Source: Ruminococcus bromii
GTDB lineage: Bacteria; Bacillota; Clostridia; Oscillospirales; Acutalibacteraceae
Direction: 5' to 3'
Length of the DNA stretch: 64,000 nucleotides
NCBI RefSeq assembly: GCF_002834225.1
Contig: NZ_NNSR01000026.1
Coordinates: 62,001 to 126,000 of the forward strand
Made by a program: the position numbers and the translations under genes. Shown here piece after piece: positions 19,051 through 27,222 of this stretch. Position 1 is the stretch's first letter, and the number at the start of each line of letters is the position of its first letter. Under the pieces are notes generated by a model. That model made no database searches. It worked only from the letters and a program-made list of their open reading frames with translations, and was not told the origin of the DNA.

Positions 19051-19496
19051 TAGCACTCGGATGCGACCACGGCGGATATAACCTTATCTGCGCAATCAAA
19101 AAATATCTGGATGAAAAAGGACTTGAATACAAAGAGTACGGCACTTTTAGCGAAGAAAGCGTTGACTATCCTGTTTATGCCTACAAGGTAGCAACTGCAA
19201 TCACTTCCGGCGAATGCTCAATAGGCATTCTCTGTTGCGGTACAGGCATCGGTATCTCGATTGCCGCAAACAAGGTAAAGGGAATCAGAGCCGCAGTTGT
19301 TTCAAACGAATTTTGCGCTGAAATGACTCGCAGACACAATAACGCAAATATCCTTTGTATGGGCGGCAGAGTTACAAGCGAGGAAGATGCTGTTAAATTT
19401 GCCGATATCTTCCTTAACACACCTTATGAAGGCGGCAGACACGAAAACCGTGTGTCAATGATTACAGACATCGAAAACGGTAATTTCAAAGCATAA
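19047..19496 (+). CDS. rpiB: Ribose-5-phosphate isomerase B
   Basis: 149 aa, the family length. It interconverts ribose-5-phosphate and ribulose-5-phosphate. Seen: GCDHGGYNL at the N-terminus, YPVYAYKVA, the active-site Cys loop GILCCGTGIGISIAANKVKG, and RRHNNANILCMGGRV. GGAGG precedes the ATG, which overlaps the tsaB stop. Confidence 0.95.
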   Translation: MIALGCDHGGYNLICAIKKYLDEKGLEYKEYGTFSEESVDYPVYAYKVATAITSGECSIGILCCGTGIGISIAANKVKGIRAAVVSNEFCAEMTRRHNNANILCMGGRVTSEEDAVKFADIFLNTPYEGGRHENRVSMITDIENGNFKA

Positions 19497-19516
19497 ATAA
19501 ATCAATAATAGGTATA

Positions 19517-19549
19517 AACGCTCTTTTAAGTGAGGGCGTTTTTCTTTTT
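19517..19549 (+). terminator. Rho-independent terminator after rpiB
   Basis: 8-bp stem AACGCTCT with AGGGCGTT (one G-T pair) and a TTTTTCTTTTT tail. Confidence 0.8.
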
Positions 19550-19799
19550 GAAATTTAGATTTCTCATTTGTAATATTTTGTAATTGTTATTTCTGCCAAG
19601 GAACTAATTTGCGAAATTGTATTCAGAGCCAAAGCTTTACGCAAATTATTCGTTCTTATTGAGAATTAAGTGTTGTTAATTTTGCATAACTATCCTTACA
19701 GTATTACCGCTCATTAGGTACATTGTAACTATTATATTTCAATTTGTAACCAAATTTCCAAAAAAATTTCATTTTTTTAAATTTATTTACAAAAACCCC
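19550..19799. other. AT-rich intergenic stretch
   Basis: No reading frame with a ribosome binding site, no tRNA and no clear structured RNA is seen on either strand. Confidence 0.5.
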
Positions 19800-19828
19800 T
19801 TGTTTTTTTTCCTTTTTAGTATTATAAT
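19800..19828 (+). promoter_or_regulatory. Predicted promoter of the XRE regulator
   Basis: TTGTTT at 19800-19805 and TATAAT at 19823-19828 with a 17-nt spacer. The leader to the ATG is about 55 nt. Confidence 0.55.
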
Positions 19829-19890
19829 AACATCACAATGTTTTTAAAGAATTTTAAAAAAGAATTAAAACGATTTGGGAGAGAGTAAAA

Positions 19891-20139
19891 ATGAGATTAA
19901 GAAAACAGGAACTTGGAGACAGAAACCTCGTAGGAAGCAGGGTTGAGGCTGTAAGAAAGCAGAAAGGTATGAAGCAAAAGGAGCTTCTTGCCCAATTACA
20001 GGTCAACGGCGTTGATATGAATGCGTCAGGACTTTCAAAGCTTGAAGGTCAGATTCGTTTCGTGACAGATGTTGAGCTTGTTGCACTTGCCGATATCCTT
20101 GAAGTGTCTGTTGACTACCTTCTCGGAAGAGAAAACTGA
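19891..20139 (+). CDS. XRE-family HTH regulator
   Basis: 82 aa consisting of one helix-turn-helix domain: GSRVEAVRKQKGMKQKELLAQL (helices 1-2), MNASGLSKLEGQ (recognition helix), then ALADILEVSVDYLLGRE. GGGAGAG precedes the ATG. It is followed at once by a strong terminator, so it is monocistronic. Target unknown; autoregulation of its own AT-rich promoter region is likely but not shown. Confidence 0.88.
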   Translation: MRLRKQELGDRNLVGSRVEAVRKQKGMKQKELLAQLQVNGVDMNASGLSKLEGQIRFVTDVELVALADILEVSVDYLLGREN

Positions 20140-20164
20140 TTGTTTTCAACCGAATCTTTAAATT

Positions 20165-20194
20165 GCACCGTAGAATTTTTCTGCGGTGCTTTTA
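20165..20194 (+). terminator. Rho-independent terminator after the XRE gene
   Basis: 9-bp stem (20165-20173 with 20181-20189, one mismatch), 7-nt loop, TTTTATT tail. Confidence 0.82.
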
Positions 20195-20254
20195 TTAGCA
20201 GACAAAACCGTTGATATAAAAAGAATAACCGCAGCAGTAATAGGGGAGATGAAT

Positions 20255-21676
20255 GTGATTGACCTTAACAACATTGAAAAATACAGAGAAAACAATCGAA
20301 TAGAGGCAAAAAAGGCAACAGGCGGATTACCTAAAAGCTTGTGGGAAACATATTCATCCTTTGCAAATACGCTCGGAGGAATTATACTTTTAGGTGTAGA
20401 AGAATACAGGGACAAATCACTTCATCCCGTAAATCTTCCCGATCCTGATGAACTTATTGAGGAATTTTGGGAGATAGCAAACGATATTCAAAAAGTAAGC
20501 ACAAACATTCTTTCATATGATGATGTTTATGTGCAAAAAATTGAAAATAAGCATATTATCGTTATTACAGTGCCAAAAGCAAAAAGATTTGACCGTCCCG
20601 TGTATCTTGACGGCAGTATTCATAATTCATACAGAAGAAACGGCGAGGGTGACTACCGTTGTACACCCGATCAAATTAACGCTATGGTGCGTGATTCCGA
20701 GATTAAAACACAGGATATGAGTATTATCCAAAGTTTGACTGTTTCCGTATTTAATACCGATTCACTCCATAGCTACCGAATAAAAATGTCAACTGTTAAG
20801 CCAAACAATCGGCTTCAAAATTTGTCGGATAAAGATTTCTTGCAGGCAATAGGAGCAATCGGAGTAGGGGACGACCTTCTATTTCACCCCACAGCCGCAG
20901 GACTTCTTATGTTCGGCAAGTCAGAATTTATCAAAAAAGAATACCCGTCCTATTGTCTTGAATATAAGGAAACAACACAAGATGACAAACACACAATTAT
21001 TTCATCAGATTTAAATTCTGACTGTGAAAATCTTTATGATTTCTTTACAAAGGTCTTTGAAAAAATATCATCCGATATAAAACAGACAGTAAATATAAAA
21101 TCAGACATTACACTGATTACAACTGCCTTACAGGAAGCTCTTGCAAACTGCCTTATAAATGCCGACTATTATGGGTCAAACGGTGTTGCTGTTATAAAAG
21201 ACGATGAAAGCATTACAATGTCCAATCCCGGCGGATTTAGAGTTGAACTCGACGCTGCAAGAGCAGGCGGTATATCCGACCCCAGAAACACGGCAATTAT
21301 GCGTATGTTTAATCTGATAGGAATCGGCAGTAACGACGGCTTCGGTATTTCTAATATCTTCTCCGTTTGGAAAAGCCACGGATTTGTTCTGCCGGTCATT
21401 GAAGAAAGTTTCAAACCCGAAAGCATCACCTTAAAGCTTTCGTTTGTTCCCGAAAGTAAATCAACTAATACTCAAATTTTACAAAATCGTCCCGATATTG
21501 AAACAGACAGACAGGATGCCGTAATTTCATACATTACTGACAACATTACGGTAACTTCAAAAGAAATTTCCGAACTTCTCGGAATAAGTCATAAAAAGTC
21601 GAAGCAACTTCTTCACAAACTTATGGCAAAGGATTTTGTTATAATCAAAAACGGAAAATACACCCTAAAAGCATAG
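20255..21676 (+). CDS. AlbA_2/Schlafen-type ATP-binding transcriptional regulator
   Basis: 473 aa from the GTG at 20255. GGGGAG lies 6 nt upstream of it, whereas the in-frame ATG at 20249 touches that site. N-terminal AlbA_2 (formerly AAA_4) domain with KATGGLPKSLWETYSSFANTLGGIILLGVEE, a middle region, a HATPase_c_4-like segment with EALANCLINADY and SNPGGFR, and a C-terminal winged helix (SKEISELLGISHKKSKQLLHKL). Proteins of this plan are predicted regulators and are often accessory or defence-linked. The adjacent transporter remnant, tRNA and mobile remnant fit a variable spot. Confidence 0.83.
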   Translation: MIDLNNIEKYRENNRIEAKKATGGLPKSLWETYSSFANTLGGIILLGVEEYRDKSLHPVNLPDPDELIEEFWEIANDIQKVSTNILSYDDVYVQKIENKHIIVITVPKAKRFDRPVYLDGSIHNSYRRNGEGDYRCTPDQINAMVRDSEIKTQDMSIIQSLTVSVFNTDSLHSYRIKMSTVKPNNRLQNLSDKDFLQAIGAIGVGDDLLFHPTAAGLLMFGKSEFIKKEYPSYCLEYKETTQDDKHTIISSDLNSDCENLYDFFTKVFEKISSDIKQTVNIKSDITLITTALQEALANCLINADYYGSNGVAVIKDDESITMSNPGGFRVELDAARAGGISDPRNTAIMRMFNLIGIGSNDGFGISNIFSVWKSHGFVLPVIEESFKPESITLKLSFVPESKSTNTQILQNRPDIETDRQDAVISYITDNITVTSKEISELLGISHKKSKQLLHKLMAKDFVIIKNGKYTLKA

Positions 21677-21854
21677 ACGGAACTTAATCAAATTTCGGAA
21701 CGACAATCCGCATAAGCGTTGCTTATAATTGCTAGGTTGCTTATTTTTGCAAAAGGAAAACATTCTGCTATAAATAAATACCAAAACTAAATTTGCCTAT
21801 ATCTGCCTTTCTTGTGCTGCAACAGGCTGTTCAAGACTCTGCTGATACAAAGTC

Positions 21855-22052
21855 TTGCAAGACGATTCCGCAGGTGCAGTTGTGCCGATTGATAAATTGA
21901 GTATGGTTGTTTCAATAATCTTTTTATACATAATTTTCAAGGAAAAACTGTCCGCAAAATCAGGTATAAGTTTTCATATAATATTCGCAGTCACTTATTT
22001 ATGCTTTTACGGATTAAATTTAAAATTTACAAATTTGTGTAATTTTGCTTGA
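21855..22052 (+). pseudogene. Remnant of an EamA/DMT-type transporter gene
   Basis: The frame contains PIDKLSMVVSIIFLYIIFKE, a close match to the conserved (V)VVPIDKLS...FKEKLS stretch of the second EamA half in small drug/metabolite transporters. It continues with a hydrophobic helix. It has no ribosome binding site, the expected upstream helices are absent, and the tail after the helix runs into low-complexity AT-rich sequence. I therefore read it as a decayed 3' fragment, not a gene. Confidence 0.6.
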
Positions 22053-22077
22053 CAATCACACAAAAAACAAGTACAAT
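22049..22077 (+). promoter_or_regulatory. Promoter of tRNA-Ser
   Basis: TTGACA at 22049-22054 and TACAAT at 22072-22077 with a 17-nt spacer, 24 nt before the tRNA. Confidence 0.72.
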
Positions 22078-22101
22078 AAACGAGGTAAATCACCAATATT
22101 C

Positions 22102-22190
22102 GGAGACGTATCGAAGTGGTCATAACGGACATGACTCGAAATCATGATGCCCCTTGAGGGACGAGGGTTCGAATCCCTCCGTCTCCGCCA
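22102..22190 (+). tRNA. tRNA-Ser(CGA)
   Basis: 7-bp acceptor stem GGAGACG/CGTCTCC, D arm, anticodon loop with CGA (codon UCG), a long class II variable arm (CCCTTGAGGG), T arm GAGGGTTCGAATCCCTC, discriminator G and an encoded CCA. It reads serine. Serine tRNAs are frequent integration sites and a mobile-element remnant lies directly downstream. Confidence 0.97.
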
Positions 22191-22192
22191 TA

Positions 22193-22231
22193 AAAAACAC
22201 CGTAGTTCTGTTAGAATTACGGTGTTTTTTT
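22193..22231 (+). terminator. Rho-independent terminator after tRNA-Ser
   Basis: AAACACCGTA pairs with TACGGTGTTT (interrupted by an inner TTCT/AGAA pairing) and is followed by a run of T. Confidence 0.88.
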
Positions 22232-22427
22232 GCTCAATATCAATAGTCGGGGGGAAAATCCGAAAAATTCGAGTATATGATATTTATAAGTGGCTAATTA
22301 TTTTCACGCCCTGTATTTATTGATAAGTATAATCTAAAAATCCTGTTATGATTGCAGTACCATTTCTTTTTGATATTCATTGCATTCTAACTTGGTAATA
22401 TTCTGATTTGTAATAAATCCTAAACAC

Positions 22428-23300
22428 GGTGGAAAGTTCTCTGAAGCCTTAACGGCAGAAGAATGGCGGAAATTCACGCACGCTATGTCAACAGGACTTG
22501 ATTCGGGATTAAGAATAAATGATGACTCAATTCTTGTTGAGTGTGAAGAAAACTCAAAGTATCAATACAAATTAGTCATCTACGACAATACTTTTGACGA
22601 TAATCCTTTAGAAAAGGTTTATGCAATCGGAAATATAGATTATAATAAAACCGTTGGCAACAAAATCGCAAATTTTATAATTAAATTAGAGGAAAACAAT
22701 TATGATAGCAAGAAAGTATTTAGACAATTACTCAGAGATTATACTAAACAGTTTGAACATATACTCGGACAATACAACATTAAGAGTAAGCGATTCAATG
22801 ACATAGGACGAAACTCTGTTAAAAATGGAAGAGTTAATGAAGGACAATCCAACGGAGCAGGAGTTTATCAAGAGGTTGGACAAGAACTTTCCGCAGGAGT
22901 AAAAGAAAAATTCTCGCTTGATGAAGATTATGATTTTACAGATGAAAAAGCCGGTGTAATACACGATACGCTGAAATTTTCAATTGACGAAAACAAAAGC
23001 GAATGGCTTGTGAACGATGACGGCAAAAATAACATTAACGATTTAATCAAAGAAGCTGTTGTTTTAGAAACAACAGGAAAAATAGGATTTTATTATTTAG
23101 ACAAAAAAAGAACCCAGAATATTTTTAAGAAGTCAGGGTACCAATTACCCAGCCAACTTAAAAATTCGGGTTCCAATATCATTATACGCACTATTGATGA
23201 TAGTGTCAATAAAAAATCAATAATATTACTCAAAGCAAACAATTTATCTGATGGTTCGGTGATTGGCAAAATAGCCCTGCAAAAGCAAGTAAAGTGGTAG
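22428..23300 (+). pseudogene. 5'-truncated phage/ICE-type gene remnant
   Basis: Open from just after an in-frame TGA through the first ATG (22485) to the TAG at 23298; the product is about 290 aa, or 271 aa from the ATG. The frame upstream of that ATG still reads like protein (GGKFSEALTAEEWRKFTHA) but offers no start codon with a ribosome binding site, so the 5' end is lost. The middle has a Gly/Asn/Gln-rich hinge followed by EKFSLDED, a type of linker I associate with large phage and conjugative-element proteins of Clostridia. The C-terminal ~100 residues form a compact alpha/beta segment. No enzyme motif is recognised. Its position behind tRNA-Ser suits a decayed integrated element. Confidence 0.6.
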
Positions 23301-23493
23301 ACAGCAACAGCTAATCTGAATAAATGTTGTAGTTGGCATCTCAAAAGATTATCGAACACCGTCTGAGTTGCTTCTATAAAACAGAATTTCCTGTCTGCGT
23401 GAATAACACATTTATCACAAGCTTTTTCTTTGTAACAACAAGTTATTTTATGCATAAAATATCATTGAATAAAATAACGGTTGGTGAAAAAAG

Positions 23494-23937
23494 GTGGCAT
23501 TGAGTACAAGAGAATTGCTTGCAAGGCTTTTAAAATGTGAGGCAGGTGGGGAAGGTGAAAACGGAATGCGTGCCGTTGCGTCGGTAATTGTAAACCGAAC
23601 CCGTGTTCCAAACGGGGAATTTGCAAGAGTCAGCAAGGGCGGAGATTTCCGTGCCATAATGGAACAACCAAATCAATTTACCTGTCTTAAAACAACTGTC
23701 GGTGGACAATATAATCCTCAGAATGTTTACAATATACGCCCTGACGAAATTCACTATAACATTGCCGATTGGGCATTGGCGGGCAATACCGATTCATCTG
23801 TCGGAAATTCAATTTTCTATTTTAATCCATTTTCAGATACCTGCCCAACATTTTTTCCGTCAAACAACGGAGTAATTTACAACAGGGTAGGGGATCATTG
23901 CTTTTATTCGCCTACCGAGGCTTATTCCAAAACATAA
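23494..23937 (+). CDS. cwlJ: Spore cortex-lytic hydrolase CwlJ
   Basis: 147 aa, a single SleB/CwlJ (hydrolase_2) domain without signal peptide, as in Bacillus CwlJ. Seen: RLLKCEAGGEGENGMRAVASVIVNR with the catalytic Glu (about residue 17), and C-terminal GVIYNRVGDHCFY. CwlJ degrades cortex peptidoglycan during Ca-DPA-triggered germination. The GTG start has AAAAAAGG directly upstream; a TTG two codons later is better spaced and possible. A CATAAAATA sequence at 23453-23461 resembles a mother-cell sigma -10. It is paired with the gerQ-like gene, as in Bacillus. Confidence 0.85.
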   Translation: MALSTRELLARLLKCEAGGEGENGMRAVASVIVNRTRVPNGEFARVSKGGDFRAIMEQPNQFTCLKTTVGGQYNPQNVYNIRPDEIHYNIADWALAGNTDSSVGNSIFYFNPFSDTCPTFFPSNNGVIYNRVGDHCFYSPTEAYSKT

Positions 23938-23951
23938 AGGAGCATAGCTTA

Positions 23952-24659
23952 ATGGATAATTCTTCAAATATTGCAGTTAATACAACTCCTACGGCAAATC
24001 AGATTAATCCCGAACATCATTACGGACTTGACAAAAACAAAGCCTGCCTCAACAATTCATGTCCGTCAAACACAGCGGATATCGGATGTTATATTCCTGC
24101 GATTGACGAAATTATGCGACACAATCAGGGCGCACCGTCTGTTGCACACCCCAATATGACAGAAAAAGTTCAAAAATCAAATGACAATCCCTCGCTTGAA
24201 CAGGCAGAAATAGCATATGAAGAGGGCGGAAGTACATCAGAAGAACAACCTGAAAATATAAATAAATACAACGGAAGTCTTCAAAATATACCGTTCATTA
24301 AGGACTTAAAAAAAATAGATGCATCTATACCTGTTTTGCCTGCAACCCCTGCTACAACGGCGAGCCCCGGTGCCACCGTTGCAACGCCGATAAGGCAGAA
24401 TATCGGAATGTCGATGAGTGATTATCAATATCCGTTTCCTGTAACAGCCGAAAATCTGAGATATCACAACGGTTTTATGCGAACACAAATCGGAAGAAGA
24501 ATCACCGTTGATTTTCTCATGGGAGCAAACACAATTGTTCAGAAAACAGGCTATCTTTTAGGTGTTGCTCAGGATTATATCCTTATAAATGAGATTGACA
24601 CCAACGACATCACAACCTGTGATTACTACAATATAAAATTTATAAGGTATTATTACTAA
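23952..24659 (+). CDS. gerQ: GerQ-like spore coat protein
   Basis: 235 aa from the ATG at 23952, which has AAAGGAG upstream; the longer start lies inside cwlJ. N-terminal ~150 residues are Asn/Pro/Thr-rich and disordered, with an Ala/Thr/Pro stretch. The C-terminal ~75 residues (NGFMRTQIGRRITVDFLMG to the last IKFIRYYY) correspond to the GerQ domain. In Bacillus GerQ is a coat protein cross-linked through Lys residues and needed to place CwlJ. The cwlJ-gerQ order with a 14-nt gap is conserved here. The long N-terminal region is larger than in Bacillus GerQ. Confidence 0.78.
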   Translation: MDNSSNIAVNTTPTANQINPEHHYGLDKNKACLNNSCPSNTADIGCYIPAIDEIMRHNQGAPSVAHPNMTEKVQKSNDNPSLEQAEIAYEEGGSTSEEQPENINKYNGSLQNIPFIKDLKKIDASIPVLPATPATTASPGATVATPIRQNIGMSMSDYQYPFPVTAENLRYHNGFMRTQIGRRITVDFLMGANTIVQKTGYLLGVAQDYILINEIDTNDITTCDYYNIKFIRYYY

Positions 24660-24663
24660 ACCA

Positions 24664-24706
24664 CAGCGGCAAAATCTAAAGTTTATAGTTTTTGCCGCTG
24701 TTTTAT
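24664..24706 (+). terminator. Rho-independent terminator after gerQ
   Basis: 11-bp stem CAGCGGCAAAA with TTTTGCCGCTG followed by TTTTATT. Confidence 0.88.
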
Positions 24707-24792
24707 TGTCATTATTTGCTATGTGTACATCATTTCATTATTTTAACATATAATTTTCTGTAGTGTAAAAAATTAAAAAATTGTAAGAAATA

Positions 24793-24822
24793 TTGAATTA
24801 TTGCTGTAATTTGTGATATAAT
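24793..24822 (+). promoter_or_regulatory. Predicted promoter with extended -10
   Basis: TTGAAT at 24793-24798, 18-nt spacer, TATAAT at 24817-24822 preceded by TGA (extended -10). It drives the zinc-ribbon membrane protein gene. Confidence 0.65.
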
Positions 24823-24910
24823 GTGAGCGTTGATGTTATCACTTCTCAATAAACAAACAACAGGTAGCTATAAGACCTGTTACATATTATTTTATCTTGG
24901 AGGAATCACC

Positions 24911-25813
24911 ATGAAATTCTGTAAATATTGCGGAGCACAGCTTGAAGACAATGCTGTTTGCAACTGCGAAAAATCAAGAGCCGCTCAAGCACAGGCTCAG
25001 CAGGCAAATGCACAGCCGCCACAGCCTCAGTATCAGCAGCCTGTTCAGCCACAACAGCCACAGTATCAGAACCCTGTTCAGCAACAGTATGCACAGCCGC
25101 AAAGCCCACAGACACAGCAGTCGCCTTATGCCGTAAATAACACAGCACCCATTGGTGAAAATGCTTTTGTTAAGGCTTTAAAGAACATTCCTGTTGTGTT
25201 CACTTCATTCTTTAAGGATTCCAAAACTGTTATCAAAACAGCAAAGGCTGAAAAAGACATCATTCTCGGCGCTCTTTTCTCGGCAATTTTCTTTATTGCA
25301 CTCATTCTTGGCAATATGTTTCTTATGCTTTCTATGAGCGCACTTGATTTTCCGAAAACGCTTCTTGTAAGTCTTGTTACTACTGTCCTTATCGGCGGCT
25401 TCTATTCTGTTATTCTCTTTGCATATGTAAAGAAATACAAAACCGAAGAAAACACAGCCAAAGCATTTATTGATTCATTCATCACATTTTCAATTGAATC
25501 TATTCCGGCATCAATCGGTTGGATTTTGGCAGGTCTTTGCGCATTAATCAGCGTATATATGTTCCTGTTCTTCTTCATAATCGTTATGCTTTACCTTGTT
25601 ATTTCACTTGTAAATCAGGTAAAAGCTAATGTTCCCGAAGAAAAGAACTCTGCATTATTCACTTTAATTCTCACACTCATCGTTGCCGTTGCATTTATGA
25701 TTGTATTCTTCATCGGCGCAAAACTTACTATGTGGTCATTTAACACAAGTACATTTGCAACAAGTGTTCTTACATCGCTTATCGGCGGCGGTTCATACTC
25801 TTCATTGTATTAA
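24911..25813 (+). CDS. Zinc-ribbon membrane protein (Yip1-like)
   Basis: 300 aa from the ATG at 24911 (GGAGG upstream). The N-terminal half zinc ribbon FCKYCGAQL...VCNC is followed by a Gln/Pro/Ala-rich linker (about 25-80, many QPQ/QQP units). Five to six membrane helices follow (about 115-290), two of them very hydrophobic (for example FLFFFIIVMLYLVISLV). The plan matches zinc-ribbon/Yip1-type proteins common in Clostridia, of unknown role. It is monocistronic between its own promoter and a strong terminator. Confidence 0.8.
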   Translation: MKFCKYCGAQLEDNAVCNCEKSRAAQAQAQQANAQPPQPQYQQPVQPQQPQYQNPVQQQYAQPQSPQTQQSPYAVNNTAPIGENAFVKALKNIPVVFTSFFKDSKTVIKTAKAEKDIILGALFSAIFFIALILGNMFLMLSMSALDFPKTLLVSLVTTVLIGGFYSVILFAYVKKYKTEENTAKAFIDSFITFSIESIPASIGWILAGLCALISVYMFLFFFIIVMLYLVISLVNQVKANVPEEKNSALFTLILTLIVAVAFMIVFFIGAKLTMWSFNTSTFATSVLTSLIGGGSYSSLY

Positions 25814-25842
25814 TCTGACATACAAATTCATAACATAAAATT

Positions 25843-25876
25843 AACGCTCCGAATTTATTCTCGGAGCGTTTTTTAT
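25843..25876. terminator. Bidirectional terminator before hemW
   Basis: Perfect 10-bp stem (25843-25852 with 25861-25870), 8-nt loop, T-run on the plus strand; the A-rich 5' side gives T-rich sequence on the minus strand. It lies between convergent genes. Confidence 0.88.
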
Positions 25877-26973
25877 ATCAGTTCACTGATTATTGAATTT
25901 GAAACAAGAAAACCTTTCGGTGTAAAGCTGATTGACTTGTCCGTAACATTTGTATAGCCGTATTTTTCATACTCTTTAGCTTTTTTGATAATGTAAGAGG
26001 GGAGGGTGTATCCGAATTTTTCCTCAAATTCAGAATAATTAAGACCGCTTTTCAGCCTGAGAGAGAGCATAATAAATTCTTCCTCATCTCCGCCCGTACC
26101 TTCAAAAGACAGCTTATTGTTATTAAAATCATCCATGCTTCTCGAATAAAAGAACCTTTTGCCCTCAAAAAATGAGTGTGCAGACGGACCTATGCCGATA
26201 TATTCACCGCATCTCCAGTAATTGGTATTATGTCGGCTTTCATAACCCTGTTTTGCAAAATTAGAAATTTCATATTGCTTGTATCCGAGAGAATCAAGCA
26301 TTTCAACAGCTCTCAGATACATTTCGGCCTGCATATCATCATCAGCAAGCTTAAGTTTATTTTGCACCTTATAAAACGGAGTATTCTCCTCGATTTTCAA
26401 AATGTATGATGAAATATGAGTAACTTTGCAATCGGCACAGAAACTGATTGATTTTTCAAGGCTTTCAATTGTCTGATTAGGAATTCCCATCATCAAATCA
26501 AGTGAAATATTATTAAATCCCGCACTTTTAGCCCTTTCAACAGAAGTTTTTGCATCATCTATGCTGTGAATTCTCCCAAGCAGCCTTAATTCATCTTCAA
26601 CAGCAGTCTGCATTCCCATTGAAATGCGATTGAATCCGCAGGCATACATTTTTTCAAAATCAATAGTTTTGGCGGAGTCGGGATTGACTTCAACCGTAAT
26701 CTCGGCATTATTTTGAATATTAAAATTAAACTTGATAAAATCAAGAATATCACAAAGTCTGTCTGCACCCAAAACACTCGGCGTACCGCCGCCGAAATAT
26801 ACGGTTGCAACATCTCTTTTGGCTTTTTCAGACCAGTATTTTATTTTATCTTTTAATTCAATCACATAATTATCGAAAGCGTTTTCATCTGCATTGCCGC
26901 TGAAAAAATCGCAATACGGACATTTGTGCTTACAAAACGGTATGTGAATGTAAAGACCGATAGAATTACTCAT
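25873..26973 (-). CDS. hemW: Radical SAM heme chaperone HemW
   Basis: 366 aa from the ATG at 26973, which has GAGG 6 nt upstream; the longer frame has no such site. Radical SAM protein of the HemN/HemW group. Seen: the cluster motif CKHKCPYC near residue 14, VYFGGGTPSVL, EVNPDSA, GFNRISMGMQTAVEDEL, and NTNYWRCGEYIGIGPSAHSF. The length and the absence of the longer N-terminal arm of true HemN point to HemW, which inserts heme into targets rather than oxidising coproporphyrinogen. An 11-bp inverted repeat lies in its leader. Confidence 0.9.
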   Translation of the reverse strand: MSNSIGLYIHIPFCKHKCPYCDFFSGNADENAFDNYVIELKDKIKYWSEKAKRDVATVYFGGGTPSVLGADRLCDILDFIKFNFNIQNNAEITVEVNPDSAKTIDFEKMYACGFNRISMGMQTAVEDELRLLGRIHSIDDAKTSVERAKSAGFNNISLDLMMGIPNQTIESLEKSISFCADCKVTHISSYILKIEENTPFYKVQNKLKLADDDMQAEMYLRAVEMLDSLGYKQYEISNFAKQGYESRHNTNYWRCGEYIGIGPSAHSFFEGKRFFYSRSMDDFNNNKLSFEGTGGDEEEFIMLSLRLKSGLNYSEFEEKFGYTLPSYIIKKAKEYEKYGYTNVTDKSISFTPKGFLVSNSIISELI

Positions 26974-26995
26974 AAAAAACCTCATAAATGATTTT

Positions 26996-27021
26996 GAGGC
27001 AGAAACACAAGTTTCTGCCTC
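26996..27021. repeat. 11-bp perfect inverted repeat in the hemW leader
   Basis: Arms 26996-27006 and 27011-27021 with a 4-nt loop. No T-run follows on either strand, so it is not a standard terminator; it could be an RNA element or operator upstream of hemW. Confidence 0.6.
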
Positions 27022-27150
27022 GATTTGGAAGGTATATGAAAAAATAGGAAAAATCACATTAAGTCCTTCTGTACCAATATATTACAATATATTTACAAAT
27101 TTGTCAAGTTTTTGTAGCAATTATTTTTCTCACATTTTCTTCATTCTTTA

Positions 27151-27180
27151 TTGACATATACCATCCAAAAATAGTAAAAT
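27151..27180 (+). promoter_or_regulatory. Promoter of prfC
   Basis: TTGACA at 27151-27156, 18-nt spacer, TAAAAT at 27175-27180. Confidence 0.7.
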
Positions 27181-27222
27181 ATAGAATTGTGGATATACTT
27201 AACCTCCGAAGGGAAGAAAGAT

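Noticed and set aside
24942..25140. Three alternative frames in the Gln/Pro-rich part of the zinc-ribbon protein gene
   Set aside because: Open only because of the low-complexity repeat; no ribosome binding site.
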